The position numbers and the translations under genes are program-made. Shown piece by piece: positions 54,287-62,947 of a stretch of 64,000 bases of DNA (position 1 is its first letter; each line of letters opens with the position of its first letter). The stretch comes from Bosea sp. ANAM02 (GTDB lineage Bacteria > Pseudomonadota > Alphaproteobacteria > Rhizobiales > Beijerinckiaceae): positions 1,020,001-1,084,000 of the forward strand of contig NZ_AP022848.1 of assembly GCF_011764485.1 (NCBI RefSeq), read 5' to 3'. The notes beneath the pieces were generated by a model, which had not been told where the DNA came from, searched no databases, and worked only from the letters and a program-made list of their open reading frames with translations.

Positions 54287-55237
54287 TCAGGCGATCGCCG
54301 CCACGGGCGCGCGGGCAGCGCCTTGCGGTCTGGCCGGCAGGCCGCTCTCGCCGAGGGCCGTCCAGAACTGCTCGACGGGGAGGCGGCCCTGCTGCCGTGG
54401 CCGATAGAGCCGGATTTCGGCGGTGATGTACCACGAGGTGTCGGCCGCCGGCACGAGCTGGCCGCTGCGCAATTCCTCGACGATCAGGCTCTCCGGCACC
54501 CAGGCGACGCCGCGTCCGGCCAGAACCATGGCCTTGAGGCCGATGGACATCGGGTTCTCGTAGACGGTGACGAGCGGCGTCGGCCGCTCGGCGAAGAGCT
54601 GGGCGAGGCGCCGCGCGAAGAAGGTCGAGCTGCCATAGCTCAGCAGGCGCACCGGCGCATCGCCGCTGCGGAAGGCATGGAGCGGCTCGCCGCTGCCGTC
54701 GGGGATCGAGACCGGGATCGCCCGTTCGGCGCCGAGCCGGCGATGGGTGAAACGCTCGGGGTCGAGCTCCGGCAGCACGGCCTCATGGGCATAGGTCAGC
54801 AGGAAGTCGCATTCGCCCCGATCGAGCAGCGCGACATTGCCGTCGAAGGAGGAACGCTGTTCGCAGAACCGCGTCTTCAGCGGGCCGAGCCTCTCCTCCA
54901 TACGGCGGATGAGGCCGGGAAAATAGGTCAGCGACAGGGTGTTGAGCGTCGAGAAGATCAGCGTTTCCGTGGCGATCTCGTGCATCTGGCGCAGCTCCTG
55001 CCGCGCGCCCTGCACCTGCCGCAGGATTTCCTGAGCACGCGGCAGGAAGGTCCGGCCCGCCTCGGTGAGACGGATCGGATAGCTGCTGCGGTCGAAGAGC
55101 GGCGAGCCGAGCCAATCCTCGAGCTGCTTGACCCGGCGGCTCAAGGCCGATTGCGTGATGTTGCGCTCACGAGCGGCGCGCGAGAAGCTGAGCGTGCTCG
55201 ACAGGCTCAGCACGTCCTCCAGCCATTTCAGCTCCAT
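54287..55237 (-). CDS. LysR-family transcriptional regulator
   Basis: 316-residue LTTR. The winged helix covers residues 1-65 (FSRAARERNITQSALSRRVK), with a periplasmic-binding-fold effector domain following. GGAGG eight bases before ATG 55237. It is the last gene after the kinase-aminotransferase fusion on the minus strand and convergent, seven bases apart, with the serine hydrolase. Target could be either cluster; effector unknown. Confidence 0.9.
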   Translation of the reverse strand: MELKWLEDVLSLSSTLSFSRAARERNITQSALSRRVKQLEDWLGSPLFDRSSYPIRLTEAGRTFLPRAQEILRQVQGARQELRQMHEIATETLIFSTLNTLSLTYFPGLIRRMEERLGPLKTRFCEQRSSFDGNVALLDRGECDFLLTYAHEAVLPELDPERFTHRRLGAERAIPVSIPDGSGEPLHAFRSGDAPVRLLSYGSSTFFARRLAQLFAERPTPLVTVYENPMSIGLKAMVLAGRGVAWVPESLIVEELRSGQLVPAADTSWYITAEIRLYRPRQQGRLPVEQFWTALGESGLPARPQGAARAPVAAIA

Positions 55238-55324
55238 CGCCGCATCCTCCAAGTGCCGGGAAGGATGCCATGACCGCCCCGGCCACGCCAGAAGCGGGCA
55301 GGGGCATGGCGATGGGGCGAGAGG

Positions 55325-58300
55325 CTAGCGCGTCGCCTCGACCTCGCGCAGGCAGATCCTGAGCCGGTCGAGGATCATCTCGACATCGTCGGTGCCGACC
55401 GTCAGCGGCGGGCGGATCTTGAGGATGTTGTCGGCCGGTCCCTCGCGTCCGACGAGGACGCGCATGTCGCGCAGGCGGTTCATCACATGGGCCGCCGCAT
55501 CGGTCGCAGGCTCCAGCGTCTCGCGATCCGTGACCAGCTCCAACCCGAGGAAGAGGCCGATGCCACGCACGTCGCCGACGCTAGGATAATCCTTCGAGAG
55601 TTCGCGCATGCCGGCGAGCAGCTTGTCGCCCATCGCCTTGGCATTGGACGAAAGTCCCTCCTCCTCGACGATGTCGAGCACTTCCGAGGCGATCCGGCAG
55701 GAGAGGTTCGAGCCGCCGAAGGTCGAGAAATATTCCGGGCCTTCCGCGAAGCGCTCGGCGATGGCGCGGGTGGTGATGACGGCGCCGATGGGGTGGCCGT
55801 TGCCGAGCGGCTTGCCGAGCACGACGATATCCGGCTGCACATTCTGCTGCTCGAAGCCGAAATAATAGTCGCCGAGGCGCCCCAGCCCGGTCTGGACCTC
55901 GTCGGCGATGCAGATGCCGCCGGCGGCGCGGATGCGCTCATAGACCGCCGCGAGATAGCCGGGCGGCGGGATGATCTGGCCGCCGACGCTCGGGAAGGTC
56001 TCGGCGATGAAGCCGGCGACCTTGCCGCCGCGTTCCGCGATGGCTGCGAGCGCGCCGTCGACCTGCTGGGCGTAGTGCAGCGCCCGGTCGGCGTCGTCGC
56101 GGCGGAAGCGGCCGCGATAGTCGTCGGCGACGTCGACGAGCTGCACCCAGGGCTTGCGTCCGCCCATGTTCGGCTTGTTGAACTTATAGGCGGAGATGTC
56201 GATCGCGCCGGTGGTGTTGCCGTGATAGCCGTGATCGGGCGTGACGATGTCGTAGCCGCCGCTCGCCGCACGGGCGAGGCGCAGCGCCAGTTCGTTCGCC
56301 TCCGAGCCGGAATTGACGAAGAAGCAGACCTCCAATTCCTTGGGCAGCTTGGCGGTCAGGCGCTCGGCCAGACCCATCGGCGCCGGGTGCAGATAGCGCG
56401 TGTTGGAGTTCATCCGCGCGAGCTGGTCCATCGCCACCTTGCGGATGCGCGGATGGGCGTGGCCGACATGCGGCACGTTGTTGTAGGCGTCGAGATAGGG
56501 CCGCCCCATCGCGTCGAAGAGATGGTGGCGCCAGCCGCGCAGGAAGGTGACCGGCTTCTTGTAGCTGAGCTTGAGATTGGCGCCGAAACGGGCCTTGCGC
56601 TCGGCCAGCAGCGCGGCCTCGTCGATCGCCTGATAGGCGACGACCTCGTCGGGCAGGTTGAGGAGGGCTGCGGGGTTCGGGCAGATCGCCTGCCAGAGCG
56701 CCCAATCGTCGGGATCGGCGACGCCCGGCCAGTCATGGCCCATGCCGTCCAGCGTCAGCGCGAGCTGGAAATGCAGATGCGGCTCCCAGCCACCATTCTC
56801 CTCGGCCGGGCCGAGCTTCGCGAAAGCCTCGCCCGCCGCGATCTCCCGGCCGGGCTTGAGCTTTGTTGCGCCGTCCGCCGCGAGATGGCCGTAGAGCGTA
56901 TGGAAGACGTCGCCGGCGGGCGTGCGGTGCTCGAGGATGACGACGCCGCCATAATCGAGATGGCCCTTGCGGTTCTCCGCCAGCGCGACCTTGCCGGCCA
57001 AGGGGGCGCGGACTGGCTCCCCCGCCGGCGCGAAGACATCGACGGCCATATGGATGGTGCGGCGGTTCGAGGCGAGCCAACGGCCCTTGCGAAAAGCCTT
57101 GTCGGTGTAGACCAGCCGCGGCTCGCCATATTGGCCGAGCCACCATTCCGAGGTGATGCCGAGCCCGGCGCCGAGATTGCGGGCCTCGTCGGCGCGCAGC
57201 TCGAACGGGTTCTGCGGGATCGTCGCCTCGGCGATGCCGAGCGAGCCGACAGGCAAACCGTCGAGCGCACGGCCGAGCACGGGCGCGAAGCTGCCGCGCT
57301 GCGCGGCGATCCAGCTCGCGATGCGGCCGGCAGCGTCGGTGACCGGCAGGCCGCAGGCATTGCGCAGGCGCGCGCCCATCAACTCGCCGTCGATGGCGGG
57401 GTTTTCGAGAAGGCGCCAGGCGGGGGCCTGCGAGATGGTGACATAGGGGTCGTTCGGGCGACCCTTGGCTTCGATCGTCGAGTTCACGACGCTGACGGCG
57501 AGGCGCATGCGGACGAGCGGCCAGATCAGGCCGATCTCCTCGGCGCCGAGCGGCGAGACGCCGTGATAGCCGGCGACGAAGGCGGCGAGCGCCGCTTCCG
57601 GCGCCTCGTGGTCGAGGATGGCGTAAGCCGCGGCGATGGCGATCTCGCAGACGCGCGGGCCATGGGTCATGTCGCCGAAATCGATCAGGCCGCTGATGCG
57701 GGCGGGCCCGCCGAGGCGTGGCTCGACGAGGATGTTGAAGTCGTTGAGGTCGTTATGGATGGTCTGACGCGGCAGCCTGTCGAGCGCGGGCTTGAGCGCC
57801 TCGAAGCCGGCGACAATGCCGGCCACGAGCGTGCGGCGCGCGCCTTCCAGCACGTCGAGATGCGGCTTGATCCAGCCGGCTTCGGTCAGGTCCCATTTCG
57901 CGGCGTCCGGAGCAGCGGTGACCTTGAAGTCGCGGAGCGCGAGATCGAGACGCGCGGTCAGGGCGCCGAGCTCGGTGAGGACGGCGGGCGGCTGCGGCCC
58001 GGCTTCGCCCATCGGAATGCCGGTAAACGCCCGCTGGACCCAGACCATGCGCTGCTGGCCCTGGGCGTCCGGCACGTCCTGCCAGAAGCGCCCGCCTTCG
58101 GCGGGGAGAAGACGCGGCAGCGGCAGCGTCGGATCGGTGGCGAGCGCGTGATTGATCGCGGCACATTGCTGGTCGACGAGGGCGGGTTCGCCCTGCGGGC
58201 GCATCGCCTTGACGATGACGTCGCCCTCGCTGGTCCGGCCGCGGAAGTTGAGGTCGTATTCGCCGCCGAGCTGGCGCAGCCCGCCAGCGATGCCGAACTG

Positions 58301-58333
58301 CTCGGCAACCCCACGCAACCAGACATGTTCCAT
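55325..58333 (-). CDS. Kinase-M23 domain-class III aminotransferase fusion
   Basis: 1002-residue three-domain protein. (1) Aminoglycoside-phosphotransferase-like kinase, about 10-330: IHNDLNDFNIL (His193-Asp195, Asn) and LIDFGDMTHG. (2) M23/LytM-like domain, about 420-560, with the zinc motif HxxxD (His428, Asp432) and HxH (519-521), plus LYGHL. (3) Class III PLP aminotransferase or phospholyase, about 600-1002: VNSGSEANELAL, IADEVQTGLGRLG and PLP Lys841 in VLGKPLGNGHP. Domains 1 and 3 match the hydroxylysine kinase/ethanolamine-phosphate phospholyase logic: phosphorylate an amino alcohol, then eliminate phosphate. No signal peptide. GGGGGAGAG precedes the ATG. The role of the M23 part is unclear. 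Confidence 0.9.
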   Translation of the reverse strand: MEHVWLRGVAEQFGIAGGLRQLGGEYDLNFRGRTSEGDVIVKAMRPQGEPALVDQQCAAINHALATDPTLPLPRLLPAEGGRFWQDVPDAQGQQRMVWVQRAFTGIPMGEAGPQPPAVLTELGALTARLDLALRDFKVTAAPDAAKWDLTEAGWIKPHLDVLEGARRTLVAGIVAGFEALKPALDRLPRQTIHNDLNDFNILVEPRLGGPARISGLIDFGDMTHGPRVCEIAIAAAYAILDHEAPEAALAAFVAGYHGVSPLGAEEIGLIWPLVRMRLAVSVVNSTIEAKGRPNDPYVTISQAPAWRLLENPAIDGELMGARLRNACGLPVTDAAGRIASWIAAQRGSFAPVLGRALDGLPVGSLGIAEATIPQNPFELRADEARNLGAGLGITSEWWLGQYGEPRLVYTDKAFRKGRWLASNRRTIHMAVDVFAPAGEPVRAPLAGKVALAENRKGHLDYGGVVILEHRTPAGDVFHTLYGHLAADGATKLKPGREIAAGEAFAKLGPAEENGGWEPHLHFQLALTLDGMGHDWPGVADPDDWALWQAICPNPAALLNLPDEVVAYQAIDEAALLAERKARFGANLKLSYKKPVTFLRGWRHHLFDAMGRPYLDAYNNVPHVGHAHPRIRKVAMDQLARMNSNTRYLHPAPMGLAERLTAKLPKELEVCFFVNSGSEANELALRLARAASGGYDIVTPDHGYHGNTTGAIDISAYKFNKPNMGGRKPWVQLVDVADDYRGRFRRDDADRALHYAQQVDGALAAIAERGGKVAGFIAETFPSVGGQIIPPPGYLAAVYERIRAAGGICIADEVQTGLGRLGDYYFGFEQQNVQPDIVVLGKPLGNGHPIGAVITTRAIAERFAEGPEYFSTFGGSNLSCRIASEVLDIVEEEGLSSNAKAMGDKLLAGMRELSKDYPSVGDVRGIGLFLGLELVTDRETLEPATDAAAHVMNRLRDMRVLVGREGPADNILKIRPPLTVGTDDVEMILDRLRICLREVEATR

Positions 58334-58492
58334 TATCTCTCCCCCGCGACGGAGCTGCGGTGGCTCCGCGCTCGTTTGCTCAGGCCCGGTCGAATCGACC
58401 GGCGCCGTCATCCATAGCCAGAAAGGCAGCCGGTTGGACCCCGCAAAGATTGCGGGACAGCGGCTGCCGGGTTGCGTGGGGCGAGGGCGCTT

Positions 58493-58532
58493 GTCATTCC
58501 GGGTTCTTCGCTACGCGAAGCCCCGGAATTAC
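58493..58532. repeat. Short palindromic REP-like element
   Basis: GTCATTCCGGG, CTTCGC-TAC-GCGAAG, CCCGGAATTAC: an almost perfect 40-base palindrome, three bases before the argH stop on the other side. The same core occurs in the element at 29218. Confidence 0.75.
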
Positions 58533-58535
58533 AAT

Positions 58536-59954
58536 TCAGCTTTGGATCGGTTCGTTGGACAGCCAACGCTGCTTCGCCCGCTCGATCGCCTCGCGCACCG
58601 TGTCGGGCGCGGTGCCACCATAGCTGCGGCGGCTGCGGACGGAGTGCTCCGGGGCCAGCACTTCGAAGACCGCCGCGCCGATGCGCGGATCGACCGAGCG
58701 CATGGCGTCGAGGTCGAGCGCCTGCAAGGTGCAGCCCTTCGCCTCGGCCAGCGCGACGACGCGGGCTGTGATGTGATGGGCGTCGCGGAAGGGGATGCCG
58801 GCCTCGCGCACCAGCCAGTCGGCGAGGTCGGTTGCGGTCGGAAAGCCACGTTCGAGGAAGGCGCGCATGCCCTCGGGCCGCACGGTGAGGTCGCGGACCA
58901 TGCCGGTGGTGGCGGCGACGCAGAGTTCGACCGTCTCCAGCGCGTCGAACATCGGCTCCTTGTCCTCCTGCATGTCCTTCATGAAGGTCATCGGCAGGCC
59001 CTTGACCATTACCAGCATGGCGGTGAGCGAACCGACGACGCGGCCGGTCTTGCCGCGCACCAGCTCGGCCGCGTCCGGGTTGCGCTTCTGCGGCATGATC
59101 GAGGAGCCTGTGGTGAAGGCGTCCGACAGCGCAATGAAGCGGAAGCCGTCGCTGCACCAGAGCGAGATCTCCTCGTTGAGGCGCGAGAGATGCACGGCCA
59201 GCATCGAGCAGCAGAACAGCAGTTCGCAGATATGGTCGCGCGCGCCGACCGAATCCATCGAGTTCTCGGTCGGCCGGGCGAAGCCGAGTTCGGCCGCTGT
59301 GAACTGACGGTCGATCGGGAAGGCGGTGCCGGCGAGCGCGGCAGCGCCGAGGGGCGAGACATTGGTGCGCTGGCGCGCGCCGGCGAGACGCTCGCGATCA
59401 CGGCCGAACATCTCGACATAGGCCATGAGATGGTGGCCGAAGGTGACGGGCTGGGCGACCTGCATATGGGTGAAGCCTGGCATGATCGTCCCGGCATGCT
59501 CGCTGGCGCGCTCGATCAGGGCCTGCTGCAAGTCGCGGATGGTGCCGTCGAGAGCGTCGATCGCGTCGCGCATCCAGAGGCGGACATCGGTGACGGCCTG
59601 ATCGTTGCGGCTGCGGGCCGTGTGCAGGCGCCCGGCCGGCTCGCCGATGATCTCCTTGAGGCGCGCCTCCACGTTCATGTGGATGTCCTCGAGATCGATG
59701 CTGAACTGCAGCTCGCCGCGGTCGATCTCGCCGCGGATCTGATCGAGTCCGGCCTGGATGCGCTCGTTGTCGGCGCCGGCGATGATGCCCTGGCGGGCGA
59801 GCATGGCGGCATGGGTCTTGGACGCCGCGATGTCCTGCCGATAAAGCCGGTAGTCGAAGCCGATCGAGGGATTGATCCTGCGCATCACATCGGCCGGCGC
59901 GGTGGTGAAGCGGCCGCCCCACATCTTGTTGGCACCGGGGTTCTGGTCGGACAT
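58536..59954 (-). CDS. argH: Argininosuccinate lyase-family protein
   Basis: 472-residue fumarase/aspartase-superfamily lyase. Signature [25 protein letters not shown] and [20 protein letters not shown] segments are those of ArgH. GGAGAG upstream of ATG 59954. Its neighbours are an aminotransferase, a DauR-like regulator and an ornithine cyclodeaminase relative rather than arg biosynthesis genes, so it may cleave argininosuccinate or a related N-succinyl compound in a catabolic or special pathway. The symbol reflects the family only. Confidence 0.85.
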   Translation of the reverse strand: MSDQNPGANKMWGGRFTTAPADVMRRINPSIGFDYRLYRQDIAASKTHAAMLARQGIIAGADNERIQAGLDQIRGEIDRGELQFSIDLEDIHMNVEARLKEIIGEPAGRLHTARSRNDQAVTDVRLWMRDAIDALDGTIRDLQQALIERASEHAGTIMPGFTHMQVAQPVTFGHHLMAYVEMFGRDRERLAGARQRTNVSPLGAAALAGTAFPIDRQFTAAELGFARPTENSMDSVGARDHICELLFCCSMLAVHLSRLNEEISLWCSDGFRFIALSDAFTTGSSIMPQKRNPDAAELVRGKTGRVVGSLTAMLVMVKGLPMTFMKDMQEDKEPMFDALETVELCVAATTGMVRDLTVRPEGMRAFLERGFPTATDLADWLVREAGIPFRDAHHITARVVALAEAKGCTLQALDLDAMRSVDPRIGAAVFEVLAPEHSVRSRRSYGGTAPDTVREAIERAKQRWLSNEPIQS

Positions 59955-60009
59955 GATGGGCTCTCCGGGAGCGGCTGTGACGTGATCGCCAAGGGATAGC
60001 AATCGGTAC

Positions 60010-60046
60010 TTGGACTGTAAATTCCAAAATCGACCTTGACGTCCAA
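60010..60046. promoter_or_regulatory. Possible operator in the argH/aminotransferase promoter region
   Basis: TTGGACTGTAAATTCCAA contains TTGGA/TCCAA, and GTCCAA 14 bases further pairs with the first TTGGAC. This AT-rich, symmetric stretch lies midway in the 151-base divergent promoter region. A natural target for the DauR-like regulator encoded at 61232. Confidence 0.45.
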
Positions 60047-60105
60047 ATCATGCCCATCATACTCGCAGACATATGCGGCGGATCAGTCGCCGCGGGATGG
60101 GCAGC

Positions 60106-61221
60106 ATGAAGATCGAAGAATTCACACTGGAGCGGATCCAGTCGCTCTACGAGAACACCGTCGAGTTCAATCTCTCGGATAGCGGCGTCCATCCCTATTC
60201 GCTGAACGAACTGCTCAGCGCGGATGAGCGCGCGAAGCTGATGGAGGTCGAGCTCGGCTATGGCTGGACCAATGGTGCGGTCGAATTACGTGAGGATATC
60301 GCCAAGCTCTACCGCAACCGGACCTCGGACGAGGTGATCGTCACCAACGGCTCGGCCGAAGCCAATTTCCTGATGGTGATGTCGTTGATCGAGCCGGGCG
60401 ACGAGATCGTCGTGTTCGTGCCGAACTACCTGCAGATCTGGGGCTGGGCGCGGGCGATCGGCGCGACCGTCAAGGAAGTGAAGCTGCGCGAGGAGCTGGG
60501 TTGGACGCCCGATCTCGACGAGGTCCGCCGGGCGATCACGCCGCGGACCAAGCTGATGACGATCTGCAACCCGAACAATCCGACGGGCAGCCTGCTCTCG
60601 CGCGAGACGATGGACGCGCTGGTGGAGATCGCCCGGAAGCAGGGCTGCTACCTCCATGCCGACGAGGTCTACAAGGGCGCCGAGCTCGAAACCGACGAGC
60701 CGCCCAGCTTCGCAGACCTCTACGAGAAGGCGATCATCACCAGCGGCCTCTCCAAGGCGATGGCGCTGCCCGGCCTGCGCATCGGCTGGCTGGTCGGACC
60801 GGCCAAGGACATCTACACGGCCTGGCAGAACAAGGACTACACCTCGATCACCACGAGCGCGCTGAGCGAGCACATCGCCCGCATCGTCGTGCAGCCGGCC
60901 AAACGCGCCGAGATCCTGCAGCGCAGCAAGACCATCCTGCGGGAAAACCTCACGCTGCTGACGAACTGGGTGAAGGCGAACGAGGAGTTCTTCTCGTTCG
61001 TGCCGCCCAGGGCCGGGGGCATGGCCTTTATCAAATACAGCCACTCGATGAACTCGACCGAGCTGGTGCACCGTCTGCGCGAGGAGCGTGGCATCATGCT
61101 GCTGCCGGGCGATGTCTACGGGATGGACGGCTATATCCGCATCGGCATCGGCGCGCCCGGCGATCATCTCTCGGCGGGGCTGGAGCGTCTGAGCGACTAT
61201 CTCAAGTCGCAGCCGCGGTGA
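60106..61221 (+). CDS. Class I/II PLP-dependent aminotransferase
   Basis: 371-residue fold-type I aminotransferase: VTNGSAEANFLMVMSLIEPGD, NPNNPTGSLLS, HADEVYKGAE and PLP lysine in SGLSKAMALPGLRIGW. First gene of the plus-strand unit, divergent from argH. It is similar along its length to the partial aminotransferase at 62948-64000 (both have a LxESGVHPxS and LGYGWTxG opening), so the two are diverged copies. ATG 60106 chosen; ATG 60097 is possible. Substrate unknown. Confidence 0.88.
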   Translation: MKIEEFTLERIQSLYENTVEFNLSDSGVHPYSLNELLSADERAKLMEVELGYGWTNGAVELREDIAKLYRNRTSDEVIVTNGSAEANFLMVMSLIEPGDEIVVFVPNYLQIWGWARAIGATVKEVKLREELGWTPDLDEVRRAITPRTKLMTICNPNNPTGSLLSRETMDALVEIARKQGCYLHADEVYKGAELETDEPPSFADLYEKAIITSGLSKAMALPGLRIGWLVGPAKDIYTAWQNKDYTSITTSALSEHIARIVVQPAKRAEILQRSKTILRENLTLLTNWVKANEEFFSFVPPRAGGMAFIKYSHSMNSTELVHRLREERGIMLLPGDVYGMDGYIRIGIGAPGDHLSAGLERLSDYLKSQPR

Positions 61222-61231
61222 CGGAGCGGGC

Positions 61232-61849
61232 ATGACGCCGGAACTCGCCCCCTACCTGCCGGTCTGCGATGCGGTGGCGCTGCTGTTCCGGCCGCATGCC
61301 GAGGTCGTACTGCACGACCTCGGCTCGCAGAGCGTCGTGCATATCGCCGGCAATTTCTCGCAGCGCGTGCTGGGCGAGCCGTCCCTGCTCGACGAGATCG
61401 GCTTCGACCCGAACGAGACGATCATCGGCCCTTATGAGAAGGTGAACTGGGACGGGCGGCGGCTGAAATCGATCAGCATCGTGCTCTCGACCGGGACCAA
61501 GGCGATCGGCGTGCTCTGCATCAATGTCGACGTTTCGCAGTTCCATGCGCTGATGCAGACGCTCTCGGCCTTCGCCACTGTGCCAGCCGGCGTCGAGAAG
61601 CCGCAGGCCCTGTTCAAGGAAGACTGGCACGAGCGCATCAACGAGTTCGTTCAGCAATGGACGCAGAGCCGCGGACTCGCGGTGACCAGCCTCAGCCGCG
61701 CCGAGAAGCGCGAGCTGGTGGCGGACCTCGCCGCGAACGGCGCCTTCGGCGGGCGCAATGCCGCCGCCTATATCTCGCGCATCCTCGGGCTCGCCCGCGC
61801 GACCGTCTACAACTACCTCAACCAGGCCAACGAGAACCCGGATGCTTGA
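61232..61849 (+). CDS. YheO/DauR-like PAS-HTH transcriptional regulator
   Basis: 205-residue regulator with an N-terminal YheO-type PAS domain (about 8-118, LFRPHAEVVLHDLGSQSVVHI) and a C-terminal helix-turn-helix (AAAYISRILGLARATVYNYL, 170-198). The family includes DauR, which controls D-arginine use in Pseudomonas beside an ornithine-cyclodeaminase-like gene, the same neighbour as here. It overlaps that gene by eight bases. Likely a sensor of an amino acid in this cluster. Confidence 0.86.
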   Translation: MTPELAPYLPVCDAVALLFRPHAEVVLHDLGSQSVVHIAGNFSQRVLGEPSLLDEIGFDPNETIIGPYEKVNWDGRRLKSISIVLSTGTKAIGVLCINVDVSQFHALMQTLSAFATVPAGVEKPQALFKEDWHERINEFVQQWTQSRGLAVTSLSRAEKRELVADLAANGAFGGRNAAAYISRILGLARATVYNYLNQANENPDA

Positions 61850-62795
61850 CCTGTCGCGTGCGGAGATCGAGGCCGCCGTCGATCTCGACCGGGCCTTCGT
61901 CGCGCTGGAGGAGGGGTTCAAGGCCGCTGCCGCCGGGCAGGCGCAGATGCCGCCGGTCGGCTATCTCGGCTTCCCCGCGCATAATGGCGATTGCCACGTC
62001 AAGTTCGGCCATATCGCCGGCGACGCCATCTTCGTCGTGAAGATTGCGACGGGCTTCTACGACAACCCGGCCAAGGGCCTGCCGACGACCAGCGGGATGA
62101 TGATCGCGCTCTCGGCCGAGACCGGCGCGGTCGTCGCGATCCTGCGCGACGAGGGCTGGCTCACCGATCTCAGGACGGCGCTCGCCGGCGCCATTGCGAC
62201 GCGGGCCGGGATGCGGGCCGATGCGCGCCGGATCGGGATCGTGGGCGCTGGCACGCAGGCGCGGTTCCAGATCCGCGCCGCCGCACATCTGCTGCGCGAG
62301 CGCGAGCCGCGCTTTGCGGTTTGGGCGCGTTCGCCCGAGAAGCTGGAGGCGCTAAGGCACGATATCGACGGAGAGGGGATAGTCGTCGAGCCGGTTAATG
62401 AGCTGGAGGCGCTCTGCGCGCAATCGGATGCGCTTATCACCGTGACGCCGGCCGCCGCACCGATCATCCGCGACGACTGGATCAGGCCGGGTACGCATAT
62501 CACCGCGCTCGGTGCCGATGCGCCGGGCAAGCAGGAGCTGGAAACGGCGCTGGTCGCACTCGCCGATGTCAGGATCGCGGATTCGCTGGAGCAGAGCCTC
62601 GACCATGGCGAGTTCGCCGCCGCCGCCAAGGTCGGGTTGATCGACGCGGGCGATTGCGTCGAGCTGGGGGCGGTGCTGGCCGGGGATGTGCCGGCACGGC
62701 GCTCGAACGAGGACATCACCATCGCCGATCTCACGGGGATCGCGGTGCAGGATATCGCGATCGCGCGGGTGGTGCTGGACGGGGTGGGGCGCTGA
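61842..62795 (+). CDS. Ornithine cyclodeaminase/mu-crystallin family protein
   Basis: 317-residue NAD(P)-binding enzyme. Substrate region KIATGFYDNPAKGLPTTSGM, Rossmann loop GIVGAGTQARFQIRAA, and ITALGADAPGKQEL, EDITIADLTGIAVQDIA at the C terminus, all typical. The family covers ornithine cyclodeaminase, imino-acid reductases and amino-acid dehydrogenases. Next to a DauR-like regulator it could be a DauB-like enzyme acting on an imino acid; alternatively a cyclodeaminase making proline. Starts inside the regulator gene. Confidence 0.88.
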   Translation: MLDLSRAEIEAAVDLDRAFVALEEGFKAAAAGQAQMPPVGYLGFPAHNGDCHVKFGHIAGDAIFVVKIATGFYDNPAKGLPTTSGMMIALSAETGAVVAILRDEGWLTDLRTALAGAIATRAGMRADARRIGIVGAGTQARFQIRAAAHLLREREPRFAVWARSPEKLEALRHDIDGEGIVVEPVNELEALCAQSDALITVTPAAAPIIRDDWIRPGTHITALGADAPGKQELETALVALADVRIADSLEQSLDHGEFAAAAKVGLIDAGDCVELGAVLAGDVPARRSNEDITIADLTGIAVQDIAIARVVLDGVGR

Positions 62796-62817
62796 CCGCT
62801 TTCTTGTCCAACACGGC

Positions 62818-62923
62818 GTCATCCCGGCCGGAGCGAAGCGAAGACCCGGGATTCATTCCTGAGCTTGTCCGATAAAGGCTCCGGCATGGAATCCCGGGTC
62901 TCCCTGCGGTCGCCCGGGATGAC
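62818..62923. repeat. Palindromic REP-like element between convergent genes
   Basis: Left arm GTCATCCCGG...GACCCGGGATTC, right arm GAATCCCGGGTC...CCGGGATGAC, about 36-base arms with 30 bases between. It lies between the ends of the cyclodeaminase and the second aminotransferase. Related in style (GTCATnCCGG, GCGAAGCGAAG) to the elements at 29218 and 58493. Confidence 0.75.
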
Positions 62924-62947
62924 ATCGGAGGGGGCAGAGGGCCGTTT

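Noticed and set aside
55487..58417. A 976-codon open frame on the plus strand
   Set aside because: Antisense to the kinase-M23-aminotransferase fusion, whose active-site motifs are all intact on the minus strand.
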